In this document: positions 8,478 through 18,781 of the stretch, one piece after another
Position numbering within the stretch: position 1 is the stretch's first letter
How the letters are laid out: every line of letters starts with the position of its first letter
Origin: Fodinisporobacter ferrooxydans
GTDB taxonomy: Bacteria; Bacillota; Bacilli; Tumebacillales; MYW30-H2
DNA: 64,000 bases
Assembly (NCBI RefSeq): GCF_022818495.1
Contig: NZ_CP089291.1
Location: 3,985,501-4,049,500 of the forward strand
Direction: 5' to 3'
Notes under the pieces: generated by a model
What the model was told of the DNA's origin: nothing
Database searches by the model: none
Seen by the model: only the letters and a program-made list of their open reading frames with translations
Position numbers and translations under genes: made by a program

Positions 8478-9425
8478 CTATACCAAGTCAAAAATCATGA
8501 CAAGAAACAATGCATTCATATAAATGAGGGAATAGCGGAACATCCGTTTTGCCCATGCAACATCATCCGTCCCGGTTAGGCCAATCCGTGCGTAAACAAT
8601 ATACAAAAATCCCAATACAACAGCGGTGATCCCATACACGCTCCCTGCCACATGCAGAAAATAAAACAGCAGCGTCTCCGGAACCATCACAATGGTCCAC
8701 TGCAAAATTTTCCGTTTGGTTATTTCGAATCCATGGACTACAGGCACCAGCGGAATCCCGGCATTGCGATACTCTTCCGTGCGCTTCATGGCAAGAGCAT
8801 AGAAATGCGGCGGCTGCCAAAGAAATAGAAAAGCAAAAACAGCCATGGCAGTCCAGCTTACCTGCCCGGTCACAGCAGTCCAGCCGATCACAGGCGGCGC
8901 TGCACCGGCAATTCCGCCGATCGCCGTACTTAGCGGGCTGGAACGTTTTAACCACATCGTATAGATGCATACATATGTAAATACGCCAATCAATCCCCAA
9001 ATGCTTGCCATTATAGTCGTTAACGTTGCCAATGCCAGCAAGCCCGATAGAACGAGCACAATCCCAAGCCATAAGACAGCTTTCGCTTCCAGGCGCCCCT
9101 GTACCAATGCCCGTTTTCTCGTTCGTTCCATCCGTCGGTCAATATCGCGATCGATATAATTGTTGAGCGCGCACGCTCCGGCAATGACCAACGCAGACCC
9201 AAGGCACGTATACGACAACGTATCCACTTGCAAGTGACCACGGCTCGCCAACCAAAGTCCGACAAACGTGGTAAAGAGATTTGCACCGGTGATGCCGACT
9301 TTTGTCACGCCTATGTACTCTTGCCAGCCCCCGAATTTCTTCGAAACAGTTGTTTCGACAGCCGCCATCGCTGCTGTTTCAGCTCGCGTTTCATTTAATG
9401 TTTGAACAGATACAGGGTGTTCCAT
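8478..9425 (-). CDS. ctaB: Protoheme IX farnesyltransferase (haem O synthase)
   Basis: A 315-residue UbiA-family membrane prenyltransferase that converts haem B to haem O for haem-copper terminal oxidases. The key polyprenyl-diphosphate motif NNYIDRDIDRRMERTRKR is present about a quarter of the way in. The second Asp-rich/PPHFYALA region (WQPPHFYALAMKRTEEY) follows two thirds along. At least eight hydrophobic membrane segments are visible. The ATG at 9425 has AAAGGGGAAAAA upstream and gives the usual family length; an upstream extension to 9485 lacks a ribosome binding site. No ctaA or cta oxidase genes lie next to it. Confidence 0.94.
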   Translation of the reverse strand: MEHPVSVQTLNETRAETAAMAAVETTVSKKFGGWQEYIGVTKVGITGANLFTTFVGLWLASRGHLQVDTLSYTCLGSALVIAGACALNNYIDRDIDRRMERTRKRALVQGRLEAKAVLWLGIVLVLSGLLALATLTTIMASIWGLIGVFTYVCIYTMWLKRSSPLSTAIGGIAGAAPPVIGWTAVTGQVSWTAMAVFAFLFLWQPPHFYALAMKRTEEYRNAGIPLVPVVHGFEITKRKILQWTIVMVPETLLFYFLHVAGSVYGITAVVLGFLYIVYARIGLTGTDDVAWAKRMFRYSLIYMNALFLVMIFDLV

Positions 9426-9767
9426 GATTTTTCCCCTTTCGCTCGTGACGACACACAGATGTACAGAATCGATACGTTCCTGCAAAATAGCGCAAAAACA
9501 AACCGTTGCAAATCTATGAAAACATGCCTGTGATGCATGAAGGATGCGAGTATATGGATATTTTTAGTATACGTATAAAGATTGCCTGACGTCTGTGAAT
9601 TTATTTTCACGTTTTTCTTACATTTCAATCACATGTATCATTAAGAATTTGTAAATATCTTTGATTTTTTTGTGCAAACACAATCAATCCTAGTTTATAA
9701 TGTTCAAGGTAAAAGATATCTGTACACAAACCACACTCCATTTTTTGTGGTTTCAGGAGGCAGTCAA
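9426..9767. other. Divergent promoter region between ctaB and the phosphate transport pair
   Basis: About 340 AT-rich bases with no gene. A plus-strand -10 element TATAAT (9696-9701) with a weak -35 TGCAAA (9673-9678) at 17-base spacing fits transcription of the DUF47-PiT pair. I see no clear Pho box and no hairpin. Confidence 0.4.
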
Positions 9768-10382
9768 ATGTTCAAAAAACAATCTCATTTTTTTGATATG
9801 CTTGTCGATGCGGTCAAGCATTTGTATGAAAGCTCTGTCAAATTTCGTGAGGCATTCTATGCTGGAGAAATCCAGGGAAGCGAATTTGCAATCGCAATGA
9901 AAGAATTGGAACGGAAAGCGGATGAAAAAACACATGCGATTATCGCCGCTTTAAATGCAACGTATTTGACACCGATCGATCGCGAGGATATTCTTGCACT
10001 TGCGTCGAAAATTGATGATGTGATGGATGGAATTGAAGCTTGTGCAAGCCGATTTGACCTATATGACATCACGCAAGTCGACACCATCATGAAATCATTT
10101 GCTACCAATATCGAACGCACAATTGCCCAACTCCTGTCGGCATTCTCCGCATTGCAAAGCAGACGGACAAACGATATCCATCAATACTGCGTCGCCGTAA
10201 ACGCACTGGAAGAAGAAGGCGATCAATTGCTGCGAAACGGGATCAAATCATTGTTCAAGCGCGAAAAGGATCCCATTGTTCTTATTAAAATCAAAGAAAT
10301 TTATGAAATTTTAGAAGACGTTACAGATTCCTGCGAAGACGTGGCGAATGTACTGGAATCTGTCGTAATGACGAATGCATAA
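9768..10382 (+). CDS. DUF47/PhoU-like accessory protein of the PiT transporter
   Basis: The 204-residue all-helical protein belongs to the DUF47 (YkaA/YkaA-like) group, distant relatives of PhoU. Typical segments are FFDMLVDAVKHLYESS, ELERKADEKTHAIIAALN, TPIDREDILALASKIDDVMDGIE and the C-terminal LEDVTDSCEDVANVLESVV. It is thought to bind the cytoplasmic side of PiT transporters and modulate phosphate uptake. The ATG at 9768 follows TCAGGAGGCAGTCAA; a longer frame from 9672 has no ribosome binding site. The phosphate transporter begins 9 bases after its stop, so the two form an operon. Confidence 0.92.
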   Translation: MFKKQSHFFDMLVDAVKHLYESSVKFREAFYAGEIQGSEFAIAMKELERKADEKTHAIIAALNATYLTPIDREDILALASKIDDVMDGIEACASRFDLYDITQVDTIMKSFATNIERTIAQLLSAFSALQSRRTNDIHQYCVAVNALEEEGDQLLRNGIKSLFKREKDPIVLIKIKEIYEILEDVTDSCEDVANVLESVVMTNA

Positions 10383-10391
10383 GGGGATCGT

Positions 10392-11381
10392 ATGATTACA
10401 CTGATTTTAATCATTGTTGTGCTCGGCCTATTTTTTGATTTTAGCAATGGATTTCACGATACGGCAAACGCAATTGCCACTTCTTTATCGACAAAGGCTC
10501 TGACGCCCAGAACAGCCATCATACTTGCCGCTCTCTTAAACTTGTTAGGCGCACTCATGTTTTCCGGTGTCGCGAAAACAATTGGCGGAAGTATCGCAGA
10601 TCCTCTAAAAATACATAATGGCATGATCGTCGTCCTGGCCGCTCTCATTTCTGCTATTGCCTGGAACCTGATTACCTGGTACTTCGGTATCCCAAGTTCG
10701 TCTTCCCACGCATTAATCGGTTCTCTTGCCGGCGCGGTAATTTCGGCAGCAGGCGTACAAGCTGTCAATTTTGCAGGCTTTATATCCATTATCGAATATC
10801 TGATTGTATCCCCGATTATCGCTTTTATCGTAGGATACATTTTAATGAATATTTTGCAGATGGCATTCGCCAATTTTCCTCCGCGCAAAGTAAACAAGAT
10901 TTTCCGCAGCTTGCAAGTGCTCTCTGCCGCATTTCAAGCGTTTTCGCATGGTACAAACGATGCGCAAAAAACGATGGGAATCATTACGTTCGCTCTTGTT
11001 GCAGGTGGTTTTCAGCACGATTTGAGCATCCCTCTCTGGGTCAAAGTACTGGCTGCCGTAGCGATGGGGTTAGGGACTTCCGTTGGCGGCTGGAGAATTA
11101 TCCAGACAGTCGGCACGAAAATTATGAAATTGGAGCCCATCAATGGTTTTTCGGCAGACTTGTCCTCGTCCTTGGTAATCATTATTTCTACACTTTTGCA
11201 CCGCCCTTTAAGCACCACACATGTGATTTCTTCATCGATTATGGGCGTAGGCACGGCAAAAGGCTTGCGCGCTGTAAAATGGGGGATGGCCGGCAGGATT
11301 GTCATCGCATGGGTGATAACATTGCCGATCACCGCCATATTGGCTGGCTTTGTATACAAACTATGCGCCGCTTTTCAATAA
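10392..11381 (+). CDS. PiT-family inorganic phosphate transporter
   Basis: A 329-residue integral membrane protein with about ten hydrophobic segments. The PiT signature appears twice as inverted repeats: GFHDTANAIATSLSTKALTP near residue 20 and FSHGTNDAQKTMG in the second half. The family imports phosphate (or sulfate in the CysP branch) using the proton or cation gradient. The DUF47 gene immediately upstream is the usual genetic partner and supports phosphate as substrate. Confidence 0.93.
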   Translation: MITLILIIVVLGLFFDFSNGFHDTANAIATSLSTKALTPRTAIILAALLNLLGALMFSGVAKTIGGSIADPLKIHNGMIVVLAALISAIAWNLITWYFGIPSSSSHALIGSLAGAVISAAGVQAVNFAGFISIIEYLIVSPIIAFIVGYILMNILQMAFANFPPRKVNKIFRSLQVLSAAFQAFSHGTNDAQKTMGIITFALVAGGFQHDLSIPLWVKVLAAVAMGLGTSVGGWRIIQTVGTKIMKLEPINGFSADLSSSLVIIISTLLHRPLSTTHVISSSIMGVGTAKGLRAVKWGMAGRIVIAWVITLPITAILAGFVYKLCAAFQ

Positions 11382-11460
11382 AGTCTTGCGGTACTCGGAT
11401 GAAGGAGTTTTTAAATCCAGAAAAATGGATGAAATCGTGTAAGCAAAGAATCGAAGGCGT

Positions 11461-11515
11461 CAAAATGATAGTCAAAATGATAGTCAGAATGATTGCAGAA
11501 TGATTGCAGAATGAT
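11461..11515 (+). repeat. Short tandem repeat with 11-12 base period
   Basis: Two perfect copies of CAAAATGATAGT are followed by two copies of CAGAATGATTG and a partial unit. This makes five imperfect head-to-tail units in the 3' region after the phosphate transporter. Nothing indicates coding function. It may be a slippage-generated array. Confidence 0.8.
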
Positions 11516-11536
11516 AAAGGAAAGCTGCTCTTATAC

Positions 11537-11570
11537 AAGGAGTTCACACAAATGTGAACTCCTTCTTTCG
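11537..11570. terminator. Bidirectional terminator between convergent genes
   Basis: A perfect 12-base stem, AAGGAGTTCACA (11537-11548) with TGTGAACTCCTT (11553-11564), and a four-base loop. It lies between the PiT gene and the convergent small gene at 11613. Confidence 0.8.
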
Positions 11571-11612
11571 GAGCTGATTTCTCTGCTGCAAGCACATACC
11601 AGAAAGAACTTG

Positions 11613-11888
11613 CTACCACCAAAACCAAGGTGAAAATGCTGCAAGCGCCAAAAATGGTAAAAAGAAAAATGGCCAAAACGCTTCTTCCGCCTGCAAGGAA
11701 TCCGGTCGGTCGGCCGTTTGCGCTTCAACCATTCCTTGTGCGCTGCTTGTTTGCACCATCCGGGCATTTCTTAAAACAATTCCATCCGGACGGATTTCAT
11801 GTAATATGCCTGTGTGCATTCCATAGGAAGAATGAACAACAATCGGACGGCCAAGATAGGGTTGAAAATGTCCAGCAGTGAGAGCCAT
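11613..11888 (-). CDS. Small conserved protein with Sm-like N-terminus and Trp-rich hydrophobic tail
   Basis: The 91-residue product starts at the ATG at 11888, supported by GGGAGGATGCGAT just upstream. Residues about 8-45 (PYLGRPIVVHSSYGMHTGILHEIRPDGIVLRN) look like a short beta-rich, LSm-like fold: a GxxV...G.L....G.. pattern. The last 22 residues form one strongly hydrophobic, aromatic tail ending in PWFWW. Similar small proteins occur in spore-forming Bacillales, where their role is unknown to me. The tail suggests membrane association. The gene is monocistronic. Confidence 0.7.
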   Translation of the reverse strand: MALTAGHFQPYLGRPIVVHSSYGMHTGILHEIRPDGIVLRNARMVQTSSAQGMVEAQTADRPDSLQAEEAFWPFFFLPFLALAAFSPWFWW

Positions 11889-12123
11889 ATCGCATCCTCC
11901 CTTCATACATATCTTCGTTATACTTTATGTGCAGGGAAAGATAGGAGCCATCAGCATGTATCTATTTTTCATAAACTCGCTCGATTTTTATATGTAATGT
12001 GACAGAAGAAATCCGCAATATCTCCATGATTGATCGTTCCACACTTTCCCTTTACAATAAATATGTATCAAGCAAGTACCAGCGGACACTCGAAACCGCT
12101 GTACATTCATAGGGGGTACATAC

Positions 12124-12804
12124 ATGACAAAACATTTAAAAGATCGAATCCCGCCCGGTCAATTCCTGACGGAAAAATTTCCGGTTCTGCATGCAGGCGA
12201 TGTACCAAACGTAGATTTGGCTGCATGGAATTTTAAAATATCCGGTCTCGTTGAAAAAGAAATCATTCTCGACTGGAATCGCTTTCTGGCACTGCCCCAA
12301 TCCCGCATCCTTTGCGACATCCATTGTGTTACCACTTGGTCCAGGCTTGACAACGTCTGGGACGGTGTGCTGTTTCGAGATCTGATGAAGCTCGCCAATG
12401 TGTCGCCAGCGGCAAAATTCGTTTTGATTCATGCAGAAGAGGGTTGGACGACAAACCTGCCTCTTGAAGATTTATTAGGAGATCACGTACTGTTTGCCCA
12501 TTCCCATGACGGAAAGCCGTTGACACCCCAACATGGCTGGCCGTTACGGCTGGTAGTGCCACATCTTTATTTTTGGAAAAGCGCAAAATGGGTGCGCGGC
12601 ATTGAATTTTTGGATCACGATGTTCCCGGTTTTTGGGAAGAACGGGGGTATCATCTCTATGCGGATCCTTGGACGGAACAACGATTTCGAGACGATCCGG
12701 AATGGTATGATACCGGGGTGAATTCAGAGGAATATTACCGCACCATAAAAGCTCGTGTCCGGGAAGAAATGAGACGCCGCAAAAACAGCCAGCCAGCCGA
12801 GTAA
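12124..12804 (+). CDS. Sulfite-oxidase-like molybdopterin oxidoreductase (YuiH-like)
   Basis: A 226-residue protein consisting of the oxidoreductase molybdopterin-binding domain alone. The segment LCDIHCVTTWSRLDNVWDGV (63-82) contains Cys68, the probable molybdenum ligand. Later blocks are GWTTNLPLEDLL, LTPQHGWPLRLVVPHLYFWKSAKWV and the charged C-terminal tail. No haem domain, dimerisation domain, signal or Tat peptide is visible, so it is cytoplasmic and resembles YuiH and related methionine-sulfoxide-reductase-like proteins. A good AGGGGG lies 7 bases before the ATG. The electron donor is not evident from the neighbourhood. Confidence 0.88.
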   Translation: MTKHLKDRIPPGQFLTEKFPVLHAGDVPNVDLAAWNFKISGLVEKEIILDWNRFLALPQSRILCDIHCVTTWSRLDNVWDGVLFRDLMKLANVSPAAKFVLIHAEEGWTTNLPLEDLLGDHVLFAHSHDGKPLTPQHGWPLRLVVPHLYFWKSAKWVRGIEFLDHDVPGFWEERGYHLYADPWTEQRFRDDPEWYDTGVNSEEYYRTIKARVREEMRRRKNSQPAE

Positions 12805-12819
12805 AGCCGGGGGAAAATG

Positions 12820-12867
12820 GGCGGTCGTTTCTTTCCGGCGCAATCAGCATTGGTAAGAACGACCGCC
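12820..12867. terminator. Long inverted repeat after the molybdoprotein gene
   Basis: GGCGGTCGTT (12820-12829) pairs with AACGACCGCC (12858-12867), with extra pairing inside. It sits between the molybdoprotein gene and the convergent acyl-CoA dehydrogenase remnant. It has no T tract, so it may be a weak terminator or an unrelated cruciform. Confidence 0.45.
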
Positions 12868-12887
12868 AGTTGTGAACAAGCATCCGA

Positions 12888-13127
12888 TTACAGCTCCAAT
12901 TCTTCGTTGATAATAACCGAATACGCCCAATCGGCGCCCGCACCTCCATATGTTTCATCCACATCCGGACATAAGTACCCCTGTTCTTCCAACTTGCGCC
13001 AAAATGATCTTGGGATTTCTCTCGTTTCTTCCCATGTATCATAGTAAGGAACGGCTTCTTTTTCCAAGAATTTTCGAAACGTATTTCGAAACATTTTATG
13101 TTCATTTTTGAAATAAAAATGTGACAT
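12888..13127 (-). pseudogene. Acyl-CoA dehydrogenase, N-terminal fragment
   Basis: The 79-residue frame reads like the first part of an acyl-CoA dehydrogenase: FRKFLEKEAVPYYDTWEE, then EIPRSFWRKLEEQGYLCPDVDETYGGAGADW, then YSVIINEELE. Intact members are about 380 residues, so the middle beta domain and the catalytic C-terminal helices are missing. The frame ends abruptly two residues after the INEELE motif, and the following bases carry no further resemblance. The gene faces away from the acyl-CoA synthetase gene. That suggests a former divergent fatty-acid degradation locus in which this gene lost about 80% of its length by deletion. Confidence 0.85.
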
Positions 13128-13179
13128 ACAACGTTCCCCCTAAACGAAATTTCCTTTATAATAAATCGTATATGAAAAC

Positions 13180-13189
13180 CGAACGTTCG
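13180..13189. promoter_or_regulatory. Candidate TetR-family operator in the divergent fatty-acid promoter
   Basis: A perfect palindrome, CGAACGTTCG, lies between the acyl-CoA dehydrogenase remnant and the acyl-CoA synthetase, close to an AT-rich promoter-like stretch. GAACGTTC-centred operators are common for TetR-type regulators of fatty-acid degradation. No such regulator is encoded nearby, so this is a suggestion only. Confidence 0.4.
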
Positions 13190-13269
13190 TTAGAGGATAG
13201 AGGTGTAATCTACTAAAAACATTGTATTATGATTCGATTTTCCATTCCTGTAAAGCGAGGAGATCTAGT

Positions 13270-14892
13270 ATGATGCAGGTACCGTTAACATTACCATCCT
13301 TCCTTTTTCGTGCGGAAACCTTGTTTCCAAAGAAAGAAATCATCTCCCGTACGAAACATGGCATGTTTCGCTATACATACAGAGAATATGCAAAGCGCAC
13401 TCGTCAATTATCCAGCATACTGCGCAAATTGGGAGTCAAACGCGGTGACCATGTCGGTACATTAGCCTGGAATGACCACAGGCACTTGGAAGCATATTTT
13501 GCAATACCATGCATGGGCGCAGTATTGCATACGATCAACTTGCGTTTATCCCGCGAACACATACGTTACATTATCAACCATGCAGGAGATAAAATTCTTA
13601 TCATCGATGAAGATTTGATACCAATCATCGAATCCATGCAATCCGAGTTGCCAACCGTTGACGCGTATATCATATTATCCGATCTTGACACAATTCCTGC
13701 AACTACATTGCATCCCGTTTATTCCTATGAAGCATTGCTGAAAGAGGGAGATCCTGATTTTCTATATCCGGATGATCTTGATGAAAACGCTCCCTTAGGA
13801 ATGTGCTATACGTCTGCAACGACCGGCAATCCAAAAGGCGTCATCTATTCCCATCGCGGCATATACCTGCACAGCATGTGTTTGGGCCTCGTAGATTCGT
13901 GTGGAATTTCCGAAACGGATTCAATTCTTCCCGTAGTGCCGATGTTTCATGTAAACGCTTGGGGAATGCCTTTTGCTTCCGTCTGGTTTGGTGCTCGGCA
14001 AGTATTGCCGGGGCCGGCGCCTACGCCAACGATTCTGGTCGAATTAATTGCCCGTGAACATGTAACCGTCGCTGCCGGAGTTCCAACCGTTTGGCTCGGT
14101 GTGGCACAAGTATTGGAACAAACAAACGCTGATATTTCCAGTTTACGCGCGATCCTGTGCGGAGGTTCCGCTGCTCCCCGGGCATTAATCGAAACATTTG
14201 AACAAAAATTCGGTATTCCTTTTATACATGCATACGGAATGACAGAAACAACGCCAGTCGCTCTTGTATCCCGTTTAAAATCCTATCATCAAACATTGAC
14301 AGATTCACAAAAACTGGATATCCGTTCCAAACAAGGATTGTTGGTTCCAGGGATCGAAATGAAAATCCTCGGAAAATCCGGTGCAGTCAAATGGGACGGC
14401 CAAGAGATGGGAGAGCTATGCTTCCGCGGAAACTGGATTGCCGATGCATATTATCAAGATGATCGAAGCCAAGATGCCTTTGTGGATGGGTGGCTGCATA
14501 CCGGGGATATAGGAACGATCGATGAAGAAGGCTATGTAAAGATCATGGATCGGACAAAAGATCTGGTCAAAAGCGGCGGTGAATGGATATCGACTGTCGA
14601 GCTGGAAAATACGCTCATGGCACATCCGGCCGTCTTCGAAGCAGCCGTTATTGGCATCCCCCACCCCAAATGGCAAGAGCGTCCCATTGCTTGTGTGGTT
14701 TTAAAAGAAGGCTTCAAAAATAAAGTAGAGAAACTAGAATTGCTGAATGTTTTGCAAGGAAAATTTGCAAAATGGTGGATTCCCGACGATGTACTTTTCC
14801 TTGAGGAAATCCCGAAAACGTCCGTCGGGAAATTTTTAAAACGCGCATTGCGGGATCAGCTTCGACAGTACTACGACAATTCTGCGGAGTAA
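13270..14892 (+). CDS. Medium/long-chain acyl-CoA synthetase (FadD/LcfB-like)
   Basis: A 540-residue member of the ANL adenylating superfamily that activates fatty acids to acyl-CoA with ATP. The AMP-binding motif is YTSATTGNPKGVIYSH. It is followed by the A5-type AYGMTETTP, the HTGDIGTIDEEGYVKIMDR hinge motif, and the C-terminal TSVGKFLKR with the catalytic lysine. The start at 13270 follows GCGAGGAGATCTAGT. The gene stands alone, divergent from the acyl-CoA dehydrogenase remnant. The likely function is beta-oxidation entry of medium- or long-chain acids, but substrate chain length cannot be read off. Confidence 0.9.
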   Translation: MMQVPLTLPSFLFRAETLFPKKEIISRTKHGMFRYTYREYAKRTRQLSSILRKLGVKRGDHVGTLAWNDHRHLEAYFAIPCMGAVLHTINLRLSREHIRYIINHAGDKILIIDEDLIPIIESMQSELPTVDAYIILSDLDTIPATTLHPVYSYEALLKEGDPDFLYPDDLDENAPLGMCYTSATTGNPKGVIYSHRGIYLHSMCLGLVDSCGISETDSILPVVPMFHVNAWGMPFASVWFGARQVLPGPAPTPTILVELIAREHVTVAAGVPTVWLGVAQVLEQTNADISSLRAILCGGSAAPRALIETFEQKFGIPFIHAYGMTETTPVALVSRLKSYHQTLTDSQKLDIRSKQGLLVPGIEMKILGKSGAVKWDGQEMGELCFRGNWIADAYYQDDRSQDAFVDGWLHTGDIGTIDEEGYVKIMDRTKDLVKSGGEWISTVELENTLMAHPAVFEAAVIGIPHPKWQERPIACVVLKEGFKNKVEKLELLNVLQGKFAKWWIPDDVLFLEEIPKTSVGKFLKRALRDQLRQYYDNSAE

Positions 14893-14946
14893 ACAAGTCT
14901 GACGGAGTACAGAGAATACAGAGCAAACGATTGAAGCCGATCAAGC

Positions 14947-15005
14947 AAAGCACAACTCCACTGTCGGCATGGTAGTTCCATGCGGCAGCGGAGTTGTGCT
15001 TTTTG
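14947..15005 (+). terminator. Strong terminator after the acyl-CoA synthetase
   Basis: AAGCACAACTCC and GGAGTTGTGCTT form a 12-pair outer stem with an inner GCATGG/CCATGC stem, followed by TTTTT. It separates the gene from the convergent mnmA and may serve both. Confidence 0.9.
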
Positions 15006-15040
15006 TCCACTTGCTTGTAAAAACTCCTGCAAAAAACTCT

Positions 15041-16509
<1,469 letters not shown>

Positions 16510-16655
16510 ATGTTCTCTATGTTCTCTCCTTATCGAATCGGTTCCGCCTGTCTCCACACGGCCAAAACCGTCTGTCATTTTTTAAACTGCTTTTTATTAA
16601 AACTCCATTGTTTTATTTTACGCGTTTTACTTTATAATGCAAACAATATGCAAAT

Positions 16656-16686
16656 ACAGCCTTCCACCCGGCTCGGCAAAGGCTGT
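16656..16686 (-). terminator. Probable terminator after the GGDEF-EAL gene
   Basis: ACAGCCTT and AAGGCTGT enclose a GC-rich loop just downstream of the stop at 16720 on the minus strand. The following T content is modest. Confidence 0.5.
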
Positions 16687-16719
16687 CATCCATATACCAG
16701 TGATTTTCATTGTACATGA

Positions 16720-18213
16720 TCAGGCAATGATTTCCTTTGAAGATTCCAGAAGCTTTGTAAACTCTTCCGCTTTTAACGGCTTGCTAAAATAATATCCTTG
16801 CATATCGTCACAATTGCGCATGCGCAAGAACTCCAGCTGGCCTTCTGTCTCCACACCTTCCGCAATCACTTTTAATTTCATATGGTGTGCCAACGAAATG
16901 ACAGCCGTCACAATCGCCGCATCATCCGGATCTGTCGCGATATCTTGAACAAACGACTGATCAATTTTCAAGCTGTTGATCGGAAACCGTTTCAAATAAT
17001 TCAAGGAAGAATAGCCGGTGCCGAAATCATCAATGGATATATGAATCCCGATGGCTTGCAACTGCTGTAAAATCGAAACAGTAAATTCCATGTTCTGCAT
17101 TAAAATGCTCTCTGTCACTTCGACTTCCAGCCAACGCGGCTCCAAACCCGTCTCTGCCAAAATCTTCGAAATCACTTCGACCAGATTCTTTTTCTGAAAC
17201 TGCCGGGCGGATAAATTGACGGCAACCCGAAGAGGCGGAAATCCTGCATCCTGCCAATCCTTGTTTTGTTTGCAGGCCATCCGCAAGACCCATTCGCCAA
17301 TGGGAACGATGAGGCCTGATTCTTCCGCAATGGGGATAAATTTCGCCGGTGAAATCATTCCCAATTTCCCATGGTTCCAACGCAGCAATGCTTCCATGCC
17401 GATCACCTGATTCGTCTTGATATCCACTTTCGGCTGGTAACTCAAGAAAAACTCTTCTTTTTTTAAAGCGTTACGAAGACTGTTTTCCAATTCCATCCGT
17501 TCGGCGACATTTTCACTTAGGGATGCGGAATAAAACTGATAATTGTTCTTTCCTTGCGTCTTTACCTGATACATCGCCGTTTCCGCATATTGCAGCAATT
17601 GTTCGGCTGTTTCGCCATCAAATGGAAAGCGGCTGATCCCGATGCTTGCCGTGATATAAAGTTCATGACCTTCAATTAAAAAGGGCAGGGAAAGCAAGTC
17701 GAGGATCGTTTGTGCGATCGAGCTTCCATATTTGGAATCATTCGTGTTCTTTAAAAAAAAGACAAATTCATCGCCGCCGTGTCTGGACACCGTTTCGCCG
17801 ATGCTTTCAAGAGATGTCAGGCGCTTCGCCACTGCCTGCAATAGCATGTTGGCAACCTTGCGGCCAAGAGAATCGTTGACATTTTTAAAGCGGTCTATAT
17901 TCAGGTAAAAAATGGCACATTTTGAATCTTTGCTTGCAGTATCTGACAATTCCTGCTGCAAATGTTGATAAAACAAATGTTTGCCAGGCAATCCAGTCAG
18001 TGGATCATACTGCTCAATTGTTCCTTCTTTATGTCGATCGAAAAACGAATAGACCACACCTGTACCGACAGCTGAAATCAAAATTGCTGCAAGAATTTCC
18101 GAAAATATAGAAGATACAATTCGTGTGACACCCAATAGTACGAAACAAACGGCCAAATGAATCACATAGATTGTAGTCAATTTTATAGTTGTCTGCCGAT
18201 TCAAAATATGCAC
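16720..18213 (-). CDS. Membrane-anchored GGDEF-EAL protein (c-di-GMP turnover)
   Basis: The 497-residue protein has two N-terminal membrane helices (about 10-32 and 36-57). A GGDEF domain follows (about 68-230) with an intact RHGGDEF at 144-150, then an EAL domain (about 245-490). The EAL domain keeps the catalytic set: EALLRW (274-279), EVTES, the DDFGTGYSSL loop, KIDQSFV and EGVET. Both activities are therefore possible, though many tandem proteins act mainly as phosphodiesterases. No RxxD inhibitory site is seen five residues before GGDEF. There is no extra sensor domain beyond the short membrane segment. The gene is monocistronic. Confidence 0.92.
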   Translation of the reverse strand: MHILNRQTTIKLTTIYVIHLAVCFVLLGVTRIVSSIFSEILAAILISAVGTGVVYSFFDRHKEGTIEQYDPLTGLPGKHLFYQHLQQELSDTASKDSKCAIFYLNIDRFKNVNDSLGRKVANMLLQAVAKRLTSLESIGETVSRHGGDEFVFFLKNTNDSKYGSSIAQTILDLLSLPFLIEGHELYITASIGISRFPFDGETAEQLLQYAETAMYQVKTQGKNNYQFYSASLSENVAERMELENSLRNALKKEEFFLSYQPKVDIKTNQVIGMEALLRWNHGKLGMISPAKFIPIAEESGLIVPIGEWVLRMACKQNKDWQDAGFPPLRVAVNLSARQFQKKNLVEVISKILAETGLEPRWLEVEVTESILMQNMEFTVSILQQLQAIGIHISIDDFGTGYSSLNYLKRFPINSLKIDQSFVQDIATDPDDAAIVTAVISLAHHMKLKVIAEGVETEGQLEFLRMRNCDDMQGYYFSKPLKAEEFTKLLESSKEIIA

Positions 18214-18419
18214 CTCATGATTTTCGATACGTTTTTAAATTCTGTTTCAACACTATTCGACAGCATTTCACAATTTTCCTGCAAAAATTTCACTGATTAT
18301 AGAAATTATTGGCTCAGCTATAAATTTGCTGGAAATATTTCCGAGTATTGCAACATATTTTTTCGTATTACGCCTGATTAAAGAAATTCTGATTGAATTT
18401 GTTGCCCAATTCGCTAACC

Positions 18420-18753
18420 GCAGCGAACGCTCCAGCTTTGGCAAGCGGGAAATATATTGTGCCAACCTGACTTCAATGAATGCGAATATGGTAAGATAGA
18501 TACAATACTCTTGCATCGAAAAGGAGACTGGAATGACTACTTTCAATACGTATTACATGCCTTTCCAACGATTGCAGCAAAGAACGTTGTCATGATTGGC
18601 GACCGAAAATTTGATATCCTGGGTGCATCCGAATTGGGAATCCACTCCATTGCAGTCGCTTATGGGTATGGCCCGATTGCTGAATTAGAGGCAGCGAAGC
18701 CTACTTGTCTTGTGAAAACAGTAGCTGATTTGCACGGGCAGTTAGTCAGATGA
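18420..18753 (+). pseudogene. HAD-family phosphatase, C-terminal remnant
   Basis: The frame open from about 18420, with a possible TTG at 18457, reads QPDFNECEYGKIDTILLH and ends in VVMIGDRKFDILGASELGIHSIAVAYGYG plus a short tail. The GDRKFDILGA segment is motif IV of phosphoglycolate-phosphatase-like HAD hydrolases. The N-terminal nucleophile motif DxDGT, the cap domain and motif II are absent, and stop codons precede the fragment. It is therefore a relic of about 100 residues of a normally 215-residue enzyme. It precedes the NfeD-SPFH pair by 28 bases but is unlikely to work. Confidence 0.75.
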
Positions 18754-18781
18754 TTTTAAAAACTGGGGAGGCTTTTCCGCC

